Assembly: GCA_012026835.1 (NCBI GenBank)
Contig: VEPN01000001.1
Location: forward strand, 62,001 to 126,000
DNA: 64,000 nt
Source of the DNA: Candidatus Methanoperedens sp.
GTDB lineage: Archaea; Halobacteriota; Methanosarcinia; Methanosarcinales; Methanoperedenaceae
Reading direction: 5' to 3'
Of the stretch, positions 8,650-15,797 are shown one piece after another. A program made the translations under genes and the position numbers. Within the stretch, counting starts at the first letter, position 1, and every line of letters begins with the position of its first letter. Under the pieces are notes generated by a model, which worked only from the letters and a program-made list of their open reading frames with translations, ran no database searches and was not told the origin of the DNA.

Positions 8650-8793
8650 ATGGTCGGACTGGAAAGCTCGATGGATCTGGCAGAATCGGCTAAAAAAGTC
8701 AAAAAACCCGAGGTTGCCGATGCCGAAAAGGAGAGGCAGAAAAAGTTCTATGAGCAATTGAGAAGTCGCTCAGCACCTGTACCTGAAGCATAA
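8650..8793 (+). CDS. 47-residue paralogue of the preceding N-terminal module
   Basis: ATG at 8650 with a GGAGGTG ribosome-binding site at 8637-8643. The protein begins MVGLESSMDLAESAKKVKKP and continues EVADAEKERQKKFYEQLRSR. It is thus a near copy of the first 40 residues of the 8267 gene but lacks the metal-binding tail. Amphipathic-helix character is evident. Duplication with loss or gain of the C-terminal module is the simplest explanation. Its role is unknown; it may be a free partner or docking module. Confidence 0.7.
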   Translation: MVGLESSMDLAESAKKVKKPEVADAEKERQKKFYEQLRSRSAPVPEA

Positions 8794-9000
8794 AGGCAGG
8801 CAAAAGTAATTAGCGAGAAACTGCGGGACATGGGGAAAGTGAGGTACCAAATTTTAACTATATTTCTTGATGTGTTTAGATGTATCTTCACTTAACCTGT
8901 GTCTAACGGCAATCTTTTAAATTCAATGCGTTAAAAAATAAAATGAACAGCAAAAACTTTAATATGATGGTAACTTAGATAAACGGAGGTAGAAAGATCG

Positions 9001-9180
9001 ATGATATTCATGTGCAGTACATATGTGCCTTTCTCTTTGACGCCTGAAGACCTCGAACGGATGGCAAGAGAAAGCGGGATGTTCTATTGCATGTCATGCA
9101 AAAAGACATTCATGATGAAAAATCCGGGCACCGACTGTCCGCATTGCGGTTCAAAGAAAATCAAGCCAAGAGCTAAATAA
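9001..9180 (+). CDS. 59-residue zinc-ribbon protein
   Basis: ATG at 9001 preceded by ACGGAGGTAG. The C-terminal half holds a classic four-cysteine ribbon: CMSC and CPHC separated by about 15 residues, followed by a Lys/Arg tail. The N-terminal half contains LTPEDLERMARESG, a short predicted helix. Such mini zinc ribbons are common in Euryarchaeota, often as RNA- or protein-binding modules; no specific function can be given. It converges on the radical SAM gene. It is the third small protein in a row, each with its own strong ribosome-binding site. Confidence 0.65.
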   Translation: MIFMCSTYVPFSLTPEDLERMARESGMFYCMSCKKTFMMKNPGTDCPHCGSKKIKPRAK

Positions 9181-9197
9181 TCCTGAAAAATAACCGG

Positions 9198-11375
9198 TTA
9201 TAAAATACCCGTCCTACTGCTGATGATGTTTTTATCAATCAATCCCTGCAATAAGTTCCTGGTCTTAATTTCAGCGTCAGAATGGTCCATTTGATGCTTT
9301 TCTCCTATTATATTGATTATTTCTGATAAACTCGACTTTCCATTGCAGTTGACAAGCAGGTCTTTTACAAAACCAGACACGGTTAATATCCTGTTATTGT
9401 TGGTATCAAACAACACATTTGTCTTTTCCATCTGCATTTTTCTTAAAGAGTTCCCTGTCATCATAGCCTGGTGCAACTGCGCCCAGTTAAAATTGAACAT
9501 TCCGATAAAAACACCTTCATTAAGAACCGGGTACAGCTCCATATTTGTCAGATCAACATTAGCCGGTTTTTCATCCGGTCTTTTCTTTAGTATCCTGTCG
9601 ATCTGCTCTGATAGGTCAGGGACTTCATTCAAATTTTTCTTGAAATGGGATATATACAGGAAAAGATGTTCCCTGTCAAGATTGCTCCATATGGGGAAAT
9701 CCCTGTACTTCAGTGAAAGTTCATCATAAAATTCCTGGATTATATCATCCGTCTCTCTCTTTGACATGCCGCGGGCCACATCATATTCATACCAGAGAGA
9801 CATGTCCATGTTATCATTCTTCAGGATGGCCCGGATATCAAATACTCGTGGGTTCTCATAGACCTTTGAATGCTTGGTCAACTGGAAACTGCCAAACGAC
9901 ATGGAACGGATGATTTTATTATTCTGCAAAATAAAATCCTTTGTTTCTCTTGCCTCTTCCCGCGTTTCTGTGGGAAATCCGAATATTAAAAAAAGATGAG
10001 TCCAGATTCCCGCATCTGCACAATATTTGCAGATTTTCAGGACATTTTCTTTTTTTATCCCCTTATCCATGCAACCCAGGATTCTTTCATTTGCGGATTC
10101 CAATCCAAAATATATCATCCTGCATCCGGCATTAGCAAGCTTACTACTCAGCTCCTTTGAAAATGCGGGCTCAAACCTTGAATCTGCAAGCCACGATATA
10201 TCAAGGTCATTCTCATTTATTTTATCAGACAGGGCGCTGATCAGTTTCGGGGAAATCCCTTCATCCTGGAATGTAAAAAACCCGGTTCCATATTTACTTT
10301 TCAAGGCCTTGAGGTCATTATATAACAGCTCAACATTCCGTGGCCTGTATTTTCCTGAATAGCCATAGCTGTGGTCGCAAAAAGTGCATCTTCCCCAGTA
10401 ACATCCCCTCGATGAGAGGATAGGCAGGATAAGTTCGGGAGATAAATACCTATCAAGCGGGAGACCATCAAAACAGGGAGTCGGCAGGGCGTTAATATCT
10501 TCTCCTTCAGGACTTATCCTGTTTACCTTAATATCATTCCCATCCTTATAAATCAGATTGGGAATATCCTCTATATCATCATACTCCCCAGCCAGGTATT
10601 TAATGAGGTAAAGCAGGGCGGTTTCGCCTTCATGCACTATCACGCTGTCAAAAATGGAGAAAAGTTCGTTATTCCCGCTTACCTCGCTGATAAGACGGGT
10701 GAAAACACTTCCCCCGATGTTTATATGGATATCCCCGTCAGCTTTTTTTATAAGGCTTGCAAGCGTCAGCCCTGGTATCAGCTGGCTGGTATTGATTATC
10801 GAAATGCCTATTAATCCCGGCTTATCGGCCAATAGTCCGGGGACAGTATTTTTTTCGAAATAGTCTATGAAAAGGTTCTCTTCCCTGTCATTTATAGCTG
10901 AGAGTATTTCTTTACTTGAACGGCACGAATATCGCATATCATAGGCATTGAAAGTCAGGTTCGAAGGATAGTATGCTGATGAGGCAAGCTTAAGTCCGAG
11001 CTTGAGTATCTTGAAGATGCCGAAATGTTCCTCAAACTCGTAAAAGTTTTCTTTGTTTCTCAGGCGTTTTTTTGCATTATCAATCTCTTCAAGGATATAT
11101 TCGCCATAAAGTATTGAACTTCCCAGTGCATGGTACTGTTTCTGGTGTTGCGGCGGTAACTCATTTTTGGAGTCGAGTTCCCGGAATCTCGAATAAGCCT
11201 TCTCATAGAACGGAAGAAGGCCTTTTTTACTTAATATCTCATCATAAAAAGATACATTGATATCCACCTGTTCAACATCACAGCCATTGGCCTTTAAAAA
11301 AGCTGTCAGGGAAGGAAGGCTGAGATATGGCTGGGTGGGAATCCATTGCGGAGGGAATAATAGTTTCGTGAGCAT
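9198..11375 (-). CDS. B12-binding-type radical SAM protein with C-terminal PqqD-like domain
   Basis: A 725-residue protein. The N-terminal part resembles a cobalamin-binding Rossmann domain without the DxHxxG histidine. The radical SAM core begins near residue 320 with RGCYWGRCTFCDH, a CX4CX2C spacing instead of CX3CX2C, and includes FQDEGIS, FGLESANERIL and IFGFPTETREEA. Residues about 655-720 (VKDLLVNCNGKSSLSEII...DAEIKTRNLLQGLIDKNII) look like a PqqD/RRE-type domain, which in known systems binds a peptide substrate. This suggests a peptide- or protein-modifying radical enzyme. ATG 11375 is chosen over an in-frame TTG at 11399 because the sequence MLTKLLFPPQW is typical of the family start. 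The substrate is unknown. Confidence 0.78.
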   Translation of the reverse strand: MLTKLLFPPQWIPTQPYLSLPSLTAFLKANGCDVEQVDINVSFYDEILSKKGLLPFYEKAYSRFRELDSKNELPPQHQKQYHALGSSILYGEYILEEIDNAKKRLRNKENFYEFEEHFGIFKILKLGLKLASSAYYPSNLTFNAYDMRYSCRSSKEILSAINDREENLFIDYFEKNTVPGLLADKPGLIGISIINTSQLIPGLTLASLIKKADGDIHINIGGSVFTRLISEVSGNNELFSIFDSVIVHEGETALLYLIKYLAGEYDDIEDIPNLIYKDGNDIKVNRISPEGEDINALPTPCFDGLPLDRYLSPELILPILSSRGCYWGRCTFCDHSYGYSGKYRPRNVELLYNDLKALKSKYGTGFFTFQDEGISPKLISALSDKINENDLDISWLADSRFEPAFSKELSSKLANAGCRMIYFGLESANERILGCMDKGIKKENVLKICKYCADAGIWTHLFLIFGFPTETREEARETKDFILQNNKIIRSMSFGSFQLTKHSKVYENPRVFDIRAILKNDNMDMSLWYEYDVARGMSKRETDDIIQEFYDELSLKYRDFPIWSNLDREHLFLYISHFKKNLNEVPDLSEQIDRILKKRPDEKPANVDLTNMELYPVLNEGVFIGMFNFNWAQLHQAMMTGNSLRKMQMEKTNVLFDTNNNRILTVSGFVKDLLVNCNGKSSLSEIINIIGEKHQMDHSDAEIKTRNLLQGLIDKNIISSRTGIL

Positions 11376-11419
11376 GGTCTGGTGATGAATTAAGTACAAT
11401 TACAATAAAACTTTTGGTA

Positions 11420-11707
11420 TCATTGTGCTTTATCATGTTCATTCATTTCACATTCAATAAAACAGGCGATCATTGTGCGATAGACCTTCTCAACTATATC
11501 CGGGTCAATTTCACGTCCAGTGGCAAGGGTTCTTACTTTTACGATAACTTCCTCAACACGTTTTGGGGCCCTGACATCATCCGTGTTTTTCTTGAACCTC
11601 GCAGCCTGTTTCACGTAGCGACTCCTTTCTGATATCAGTCTGACTATCTCCCTGTCTATTGAGTCGATATTTTCCCTTACTTCACCTATACTTGTGCATT
11701 CAGTCAT
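11420..11707 (-). CDS. Chorismate mutase (AroQ class)
   Basis: A 95-residue all-helical protein of AroQ length and pattern: VRENIDSIDREIVRLISERSRYV (10-32), AARFKK (36-41), and a long final helix ending AACFIECEM-like. Arg11, Arg28/30 and Lys39 correspond to the conserved substrate-binding positions. It rearranges chorismate to prephenate for Phe/Tyr synthesis. The start at 11707 is set by a ribosome-binding site AAAGGAAA just upstream; 11 further in-frame codons to 11740 have no initiation signal. A TATA-like sequence (about 11721-11729) precedes it. An isochorismate pyruvate lyase role cannot be excluded from sequence alone. Confidence 0.85.
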   Translation of the reverse strand: MTECTSIGEVRENIDSIDREIVRLISERSRYVKQAARFKKNTDDVRAPKRVEEVIVKVRTLATGREIDPDIVEKVYRTMIACFIECEMNEHDKAQ

Positions 11708-11785
11708 GATAATTTCCTTTTCGTGCAAATATAAACACATATGAACCCTTCTGAATATTCCACCCTGTCAATATAATCCTGCCTT

Positions 11786-11860
11786 CTAAAGCATACCCTC
11801 CATTATCCAGCCGGGTGTCGAATACTTCTCGCGGATTCCTGTTTCAACAATCATTTTCAT
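11786..11860 (-). other. Possible 24-codon small reading frame
   Basis: An ATG at 11860, inside the last codons of the HAD gene but in another frame, opens a frame MKMIVETGIREKYSTPGWI that stops at 11786. The composition is protein-like. There is no clear ribosome-binding site and no recognised homology. It could also mark the original C-terminus of the HAD gene in a frameshifted ancestor. Confidence 0.2.
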
Positions 11861-12509
11861 TGTCCTGCGCCTCTATCTCATGTATATATTTCCCAAGCTC
11901 CCTGTGACTTTCCACAATCACATCCGCCTCCTTTAGCTTCTCTTTTTCAAGGTACGTAGGTATCGCTATGCATCGCAGCCCGGCATTCTTGGCTGCACGT
12001 ATCCCCAGAGGTGCATTCTCAATAACAAGGCATTGTTCCCCTGATGTTCCAAGCCTCTCCATCGCTTTAAGGTAAGGTTCTGGTGAGGGCTTGCTCTCTT
12101 TGATATCATCTCCACTGATTATTACCTGGAAAGTATTGGGAAAGAAGGAGTCTATGATTTGATGCACAGTCCTATTGTTAGAACCCGAGACGACCGCAAG
12201 TTTGTATTTTGGAGCAAGCGAGCCGAGCAGTTCTTTTATACCATCGAAGGGTTTGACATGCTGTATCCTGCTGAATATTTCGGCTTTCTTACCGCTGAGT
12301 TCACGTACATCTTCTTCTTTTGGATTGCGGCCAAACCGCCTGAATATTATATCAATTAACTGCCTGTTATTTGAGCCTTCGAGTTCATAGATATCGTTCC
12401 TGGTTATAGTAATGCCTGCTGTTGCAAACGCCTGTTTCCATGCCTCGGCATGATCAGGCATCGAGTCCACAAGCACCCCGTCCATATCAAAGATTACCGC
12501 TTTCATCAC
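11844..12509 (-). CDS. HAD-superfamily hydrolase (beta-phosphoglucomutase/phosphatase-like)
   Basis: The 221-residue protein carries all four HAD motifs. Motif I is FDMDGVLVDS with nucleophile Asp8 and acid/base Asp10 (7-16). Motif II is VVSGSNN, motif III is the Lys of KESKPSPEPY, and motif IV is VIENAPLGIRAAKNAG, in which the usual Asp is replaced by Asn. A helical C1 cap with SNNRQLIDIIFRRFG lies at about 46-60. The cap and PSPEPY motif place it among beta-phosphoglucomutase-like phosphatases acting on sugar phosphates or small phosphoesters; the substrate is unknown. It stands alone on its strand, divergent from the small membrane operon. Confidence 0.85.
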   Translation of the reverse strand: MMKAVIFDMDGVLVDSMPDHAEAWKQAFATAGITITRNDIYELEGSNNRQLIDIIFRRFGRNPKEEDVRELSGKKAEIFSRIQHVKPFDGIKELLGSLAPKYKLAVVSGSNNRTVHQIIDSFFPNTFQVIISGDDIKESKPSPEPYLKAMERLGTSGEQCLVIENAPLGIRAAKNAGLRCIAIPTYLEKEKLKEADVIVESHRELGKYIHEIEAQDNENDC

Positions 12510-12628
12510 TCTTATCTCTTCTTTTATTCCAGATAAGCGATGTGGGTATATTCACAATTATTTTTATAATAATGTGAAAGCCAATTTAAGCAGTATTTTT
12601 TATATAAAATATAATGTGAGGCGATAAT

Positions 12629-12865
12629 TTGGAAAAAGAACAGTATCTGAAAATTGCTCTTGAGAAGCTTTCGACAGTATTTTCGGAAACCGGTGCAAAA
12701 GCTACCATTGATGTAATGGCTAAATTAAAACTTACATCGATAGCAGATGTCGATAAAAACCTGATAAATGAACTAAACTCAATTTTGTATAATAGAGTGA
12801 AAGTATTAAAAGGTGAAAACATGGCAGCGCAGTTCATTAAATCAATAAATGCTGCATGCGGGTGA
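12629..12865 (+). CDS. Small helical protein, first gene of a three-gene unit
   Basis: A 78-residue protein beginning at TTG 12629, with GTGAGGCG about 7 bases upstream as ribosome-binding site. It is soluble, predicted almost fully helical and ends with QFIKSINAACG. No family is recognised. The next gene starts only five bases past its stop, with the ribosome-binding site overlapping the stop codon, so it is coupled to two small membrane proteins downstream. It may be a cytoplasmic partner of those proteins. Confidence 0.55.
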   Translation: MEKEQYLKIALEKLSTVFSETGAKATIDVMAKLKLTSIADVDKNLINELNSILYNRVKVLKGENMAAQFIKSINAACG

Positions 12866-12870
12866 TAAAA

Positions 12871-13197
12871 ATGAGCGAAATAATAAAATTTCTGATAGAA
12901 CCGGCGACACAGGCAGTATTCTGGTTGATATGCGTTGTGTTCGCGTTCTTATTTGCAATTTATGTCAAAAAACTTAGTTTCGGTGATGATACAGGTGGAA
13001 AAGCATGGTTGATTATTGCAATAGGATTATTCCTGATAGGATTGAGGGTAAGCTTCAAACTAATATTCCCGAACTTTTCAGCAAGCTATGACCTGCAGGT
13101 AGCCAGGTATCTCCTGGGAATTGCAGGTTCAATAATCCTGCTGTATGGGTTCTTCAATTATTACAACGCTGTAAATAACATGTACAGGGGTGCATAG
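12871..13197 (+). CDS. Small membrane protein (three TM), second gene of the unit
   Basis: Starting at ATG 12871 (MSEIIKF), with GGGTGA at 12860-12865 overlapping the previous stop, the 108-residue protein has TM segments at about 11-32, 46-63 and 82-102. A GDDTGGKAW loop joins the first two. No catalytic motif is visible. It ends with TAG two bases before the next start. The family is unrecognised; the layout resembles the small membrane proteins often found in pairs in methanogens. Confidence 0.55.
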   Translation: MSEIIKFLIEPATQAVFWLICVVFAFLFAIYVKKLSFGDDTGGKAWLIIAIGLFLIGLRVSFKLIFPNFSASYDLQVARYLLGIAGSIILLYGFFNYYNAVNNMYRGA

Positions 13198-13199
13198 GT

Positions 13200-13559
13200 A
13201 TGGCATGCAATCTTGGTCCAGACTTCCTTTGCAGCAGCATATCCAGCCTGCGCGTTGCTGAGGATGCAGTTGCGGCATTGATAATAGCAGTAATAATTTA
13301 TCTCTTAATAAGCCTCGGATACCATACAATAAAACAGGGGCCCCTGATGAAAAGACTGCTGGTTTTCGCTCTGGGGTTCATACCCTTCTTCCTCTGGAAA
13401 TTCTTCGGTGCATTCAGACGGGTCTTTCTTGATTCGACAAACCCGTTGAACGGAACGCTGAACGAGTTCGGAGAGGTCATGGAAGCGGTATCTGCATTGA
13501 TTATCCTCGCAGCGCTGGTGTATATGTATACATTACTGAAACCTAAGAAGGTGACCTGA
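13200..13559 (+). CDS. Small membrane protein (three TM), third gene of the unit
   Basis: The 119-residue protein starts two bases after the preceding stop. Hydrophobic segments lie at about 18-42, 50-70 and 90-113. Residues CNLGPDFLCSS near the N-terminus provide two cysteines that could face the outside. A central FFLWKFFGAFRRVF stretch is amphipathic and basic. Size and topology parallel the previous protein, suggesting a heteromeric membrane complex. No family is recognised. The operon ends here, followed by the convergent FKBP gene. Confidence 0.55.
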   Translation: MACNLGPDFLCSSISSLRVAEDAVAALIIAVIIYLLISLGYHTIKQGPLMKRLLVFALGFIPFFLWKFFGAFRRVFLDSTNPLNGTLNEFGEVMEAVSALIILAALVYMYTLLKPKKVT

Positions 13560-13591
13560 TAGGCCCTTCTTTTATATTTTAACGAATTTAA

Positions 13592-14278
13592 TTATTCAGA
13601 TGCAGTTTTCGGTGCCAGTATATCCTCTGTGTATCTCTCAAGATAATCCACTTCCTTGATCTCAGTGTTATTGATTATCTCTTTTGCTATCTGCCTCTTT
13701 GACATCAACCATCTCTGGTTATATGTCAGCTCAGGCCCTATTTCAACTGTGACCGTCCCATCATTCACCTTGATCGAGAAGGCTCTGCCGATATACAGGC
13801 CAAGAAGGCCCTGTACCTTGGCTTCCGTATCATCGATCTTTTCTTTTATCTCATAATCGTATGTGACCGTTTGCCCGGCAAGGAACCTGTTAAAATCCAC
13901 CTGCGCCATCCTGCCGATCACCCTTATTACAATTCCCGGCCTGCCATCGAGATCTACAGGCATACCAACCTGCGGTCTGTCCTTGAACCTTGTAATCGGT
14001 ATGCTCTCGATAAGCTCCGGGTTCCTGTGACCAAAGGCTTTTTCAGGCGGGATAGTAACGCTGCCTTTGTATCCAACCTCTTTGCCTGCAAAATCTTCGT
14101 CCAGCCCGGCCACTGTATGGCCCGAGCCCACTATGATTACGTCTCCGCCATATTTCCCTTTTTCGTTATAGATATTGTTGGCTTTTGCGGTCTCTTCATC
14201 AGTAGTATCAAAAACACGGCCTTCATCGGTTTTTCCGGTGTATGAGACTTTAATAAAATCTCCTTTTGCGATGCTCAT
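13592..14278 (-). CDS. FKBP-type peptidyl-prolyl cis-trans isomerase, long archaeal form
   Basis: A 228-residue protein of the long archaeal FKBP type. The catalytic FKBP domain is split by an inserted flap (IF) domain, and a C-terminal extension follows. Landmarks are DFIKVSYTGKTDEGRVFDTT (8-27), GSGHTVAGLDEDFAGKEVG, PPEKAFGHRNPELIESIP and GMPVDLDGRPG...VDFNRFLAGQTV. It acts as a folding catalyst and chaperone. The ATG at 14278 is preferred over an in-frame TTG at 14287. It lies 5 bases from the stop of the unknown 14284 gene, so the three minus-strand genes 15681 to 13592 probably form one transcript. Confidence 0.9.
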   Translation of the reverse strand: MSIAKGDFIKVSYTGKTDEGRVFDTTDEETAKANNIYNEKGKYGGDVIIVGSGHTVAGLDEDFAGKEVGYKGSVTIPPEKAFGHRNPELIESIPITRFKDRPQVGMPVDLDGRPGIVIRVIGRMAQVDFNRFLAGQTVTYDYEIKEKIDDTEAKVQGLLGLYIGRAFSIKVNDGTVTVEIGPELTYNQRWLMSKRQIAKEIINNTEIKEVDYLERYTEDILAPKTASE

Positions 14279-14283
14279 TATAG

Positions 14284-15417
14284 TCAATCCTTTTCGGCTC
14301 TCTCATGTATCAATGGTATAAAATACTTACTTAGAACAGGAGTAAGAATACCGCTTGGAACATCATACTTTTTGGGCTTATTCAGTCCGAGGATATTTAA
14401 AGCGATATCATAGTTGCTCTGGATTATCCTGCCCTTCTGGTTGAAAGGCTTCATTTTATCCAGCAGTGTGCTTAGGTCAATATCCCCGACTTTGATATCG
14501 AGTTGATGTAAAGTTTTATCATTTTTCAGGGCATCATAAATGAACGAATAATGCATAGGTGTACAGAATATCATAACAACCGCGTACTCCGACTGGGCGG
14601 TAAGAACCTTTAATCCTTCAAGGATGTTTGAGAACTTTATTTCATCCTCCCGGATCTTATAATCCAGGAATTTCTCGTATGCGGATATGAATTCCAGTGC
14701 CTTTTTCCTTAAATTTTTAACTATATAATTTCTGAGGTTGAATTTTAGCAATCCCTTGATGCGGATTATGAGTTCATTATAGAATTTTTCAGTTTCTTCA
14801 TAGGAAACGGCCATATGCCTTGCCTGCATGGAGCTGTACCATAGCTGTTTTGGCAATTCGCGGAATGATGTAATCTCATTGATAACCTCTGACATATTTA
14901 ATAAGAACTCGCCATCTTTATCAAGGATATTTTCATAGACAGGAATAAGCTCCTCCTTTGATTTAATATCCAGGCCATAAAAGATAACATTCAAAGGCAG
15001 GTGCTCTTTGCTCTCTATAAGTCTTATCTCTTTATCAATAATTCCTTTAATATAAATACAATAAATAGGATGAGAACTTTCCAGACCGGCTGATATTTGA
15101 TAATAATCCGACCAGAACTCAAGAGGTGAAATCAATCTTTTGTTGTATTTGTTCTCAAGCTGCGTAAAATCAACCGGCATGTCCAGGAAAACCGCTCCGG
15201 GATCGATAGCATCAAGCAAACGCATGATCTCGCTGTGCACCTCATCCACACTGGCAAGGGCGTGTTTTGAATTCTCAGGAAAGAACCTCTCAAGCTTGAA
15301 AGGGTACTCAAGATGGTTATGAAGGGCTGGTTCATCAAGCCTGTTGAGCCAGTCCCTGATAGCGACATCATGGACATCAAATAAACTTATAATGGGCATC
15401 AGGAATAGCTCTGGCAT
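14284..15417 (-). CDS. Unknown 377-residue cytoplasmic protein
   Basis: No recognised domain. The sequence is mixed alpha/beta: an N-terminal MPELFLMPIISLFDVHD resembles the strand-helix start of a TIM-barrel or Ppx-like fold, and VIFYGLDIKSKEELIPVYENILDKDG, VVMIFCTPMHYSF and a helical centre follow. No membrane segment or signal peptide is present. The ATG at 15417 is chosen; an in-frame TTG at 15438 immediately follows the stop of the upstream 80-residue gene, so coupling is possible. It is linked to an FKBP chaperone and a small unknown protein. No function can be assigned. Confidence 0.55.
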   Translation of the reverse strand: MPELFLMPIISLFDVHDVAIRDWLNRLDEPALHNHLEYPFKLERFFPENSKHALASVDEVHSEIMRLLDAIDPGAVFLDMPVDFTQLENKYNKRLISPLEFWSDYYQISAGLESSHPIYCIYIKGIIDKEIRLIESKEHLPLNVIFYGLDIKSKEELIPVYENILDKDGEFLLNMSEVINEITSFRELPKQLWYSSMQARHMAVSYEETEKFYNELIIRIKGLLKFNLRNYIVKNLRKKALEFISAYEKFLDYKIREDEIKFSNILEGLKVLTAQSEYAVVMIFCTPMHYSFIYDALKNDKTLHQLDIKVGDIDLSTLLDKMKPFNQKGRIIQSNYDIALNILGLNKPKKYDVPSGILTPVLSKYFIPLIHERAEKD

Positions 15418-15438
15418 CAATAAAAGATTGTCTTGCAA

Positions 15439-15681
15439 TTATAAGTCAGTGATGGTCATGCCTTTGTTGTCAAGAGCTTTTTGCAGGGCGGTTTTCAGCT
15501 CTTTCCTTATATCGACCTGGGCAGACTCGTCAAGATAAAGAAGACCTTCCTTTATTTTTGTCTTATCAGGAGAGGGTTTCTGGAGTTCGGATATGGCGTT
15601 GATCAAAACGCTGGTGTCCAGTTTCTGTGATGCGCCTGTTATCATTACAAAGGAATCGCCCTGTTTTTCCATTCTGACCAT
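15439..15681 (-). CDS. 80-residue protein of unknown function
   Basis: Small soluble protein starting at ATG 15681, with AAGGTGA 8 bases upstream. It has an N-terminal strand region (GDSFVMITGASQK) and a helical remainder rich in Lys/Leu, ending MTITDL. It is the first gene of a minus-strand unit with the 14284 gene and the FKBP isomerase. No family is recognised. Confidence 0.55.
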   Translation of the reverse strand: MVRMEKQGDSFVMITGASQKLDTSVLINAISELQKPSPDKTKIKEGLLYLDESAQVDIRKELKTALQKALDNKGMTITDL

Positions 15682-15797
15682 ATTTTCACCTTCACAGCTC
15701 TATGAGTCAATGCTACCGCATGGCTTATGTAATTTTTGTTAGCAAAAAAGAATTCGGGAAAGGGGAATCCCTCCCCGAACAACAATCCTTTACAGAT

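Noticed and set aside
11414-11632. Plus-strand frame over chorismate mutase
   Set aside because: Antisense shadow with no initiation signal.
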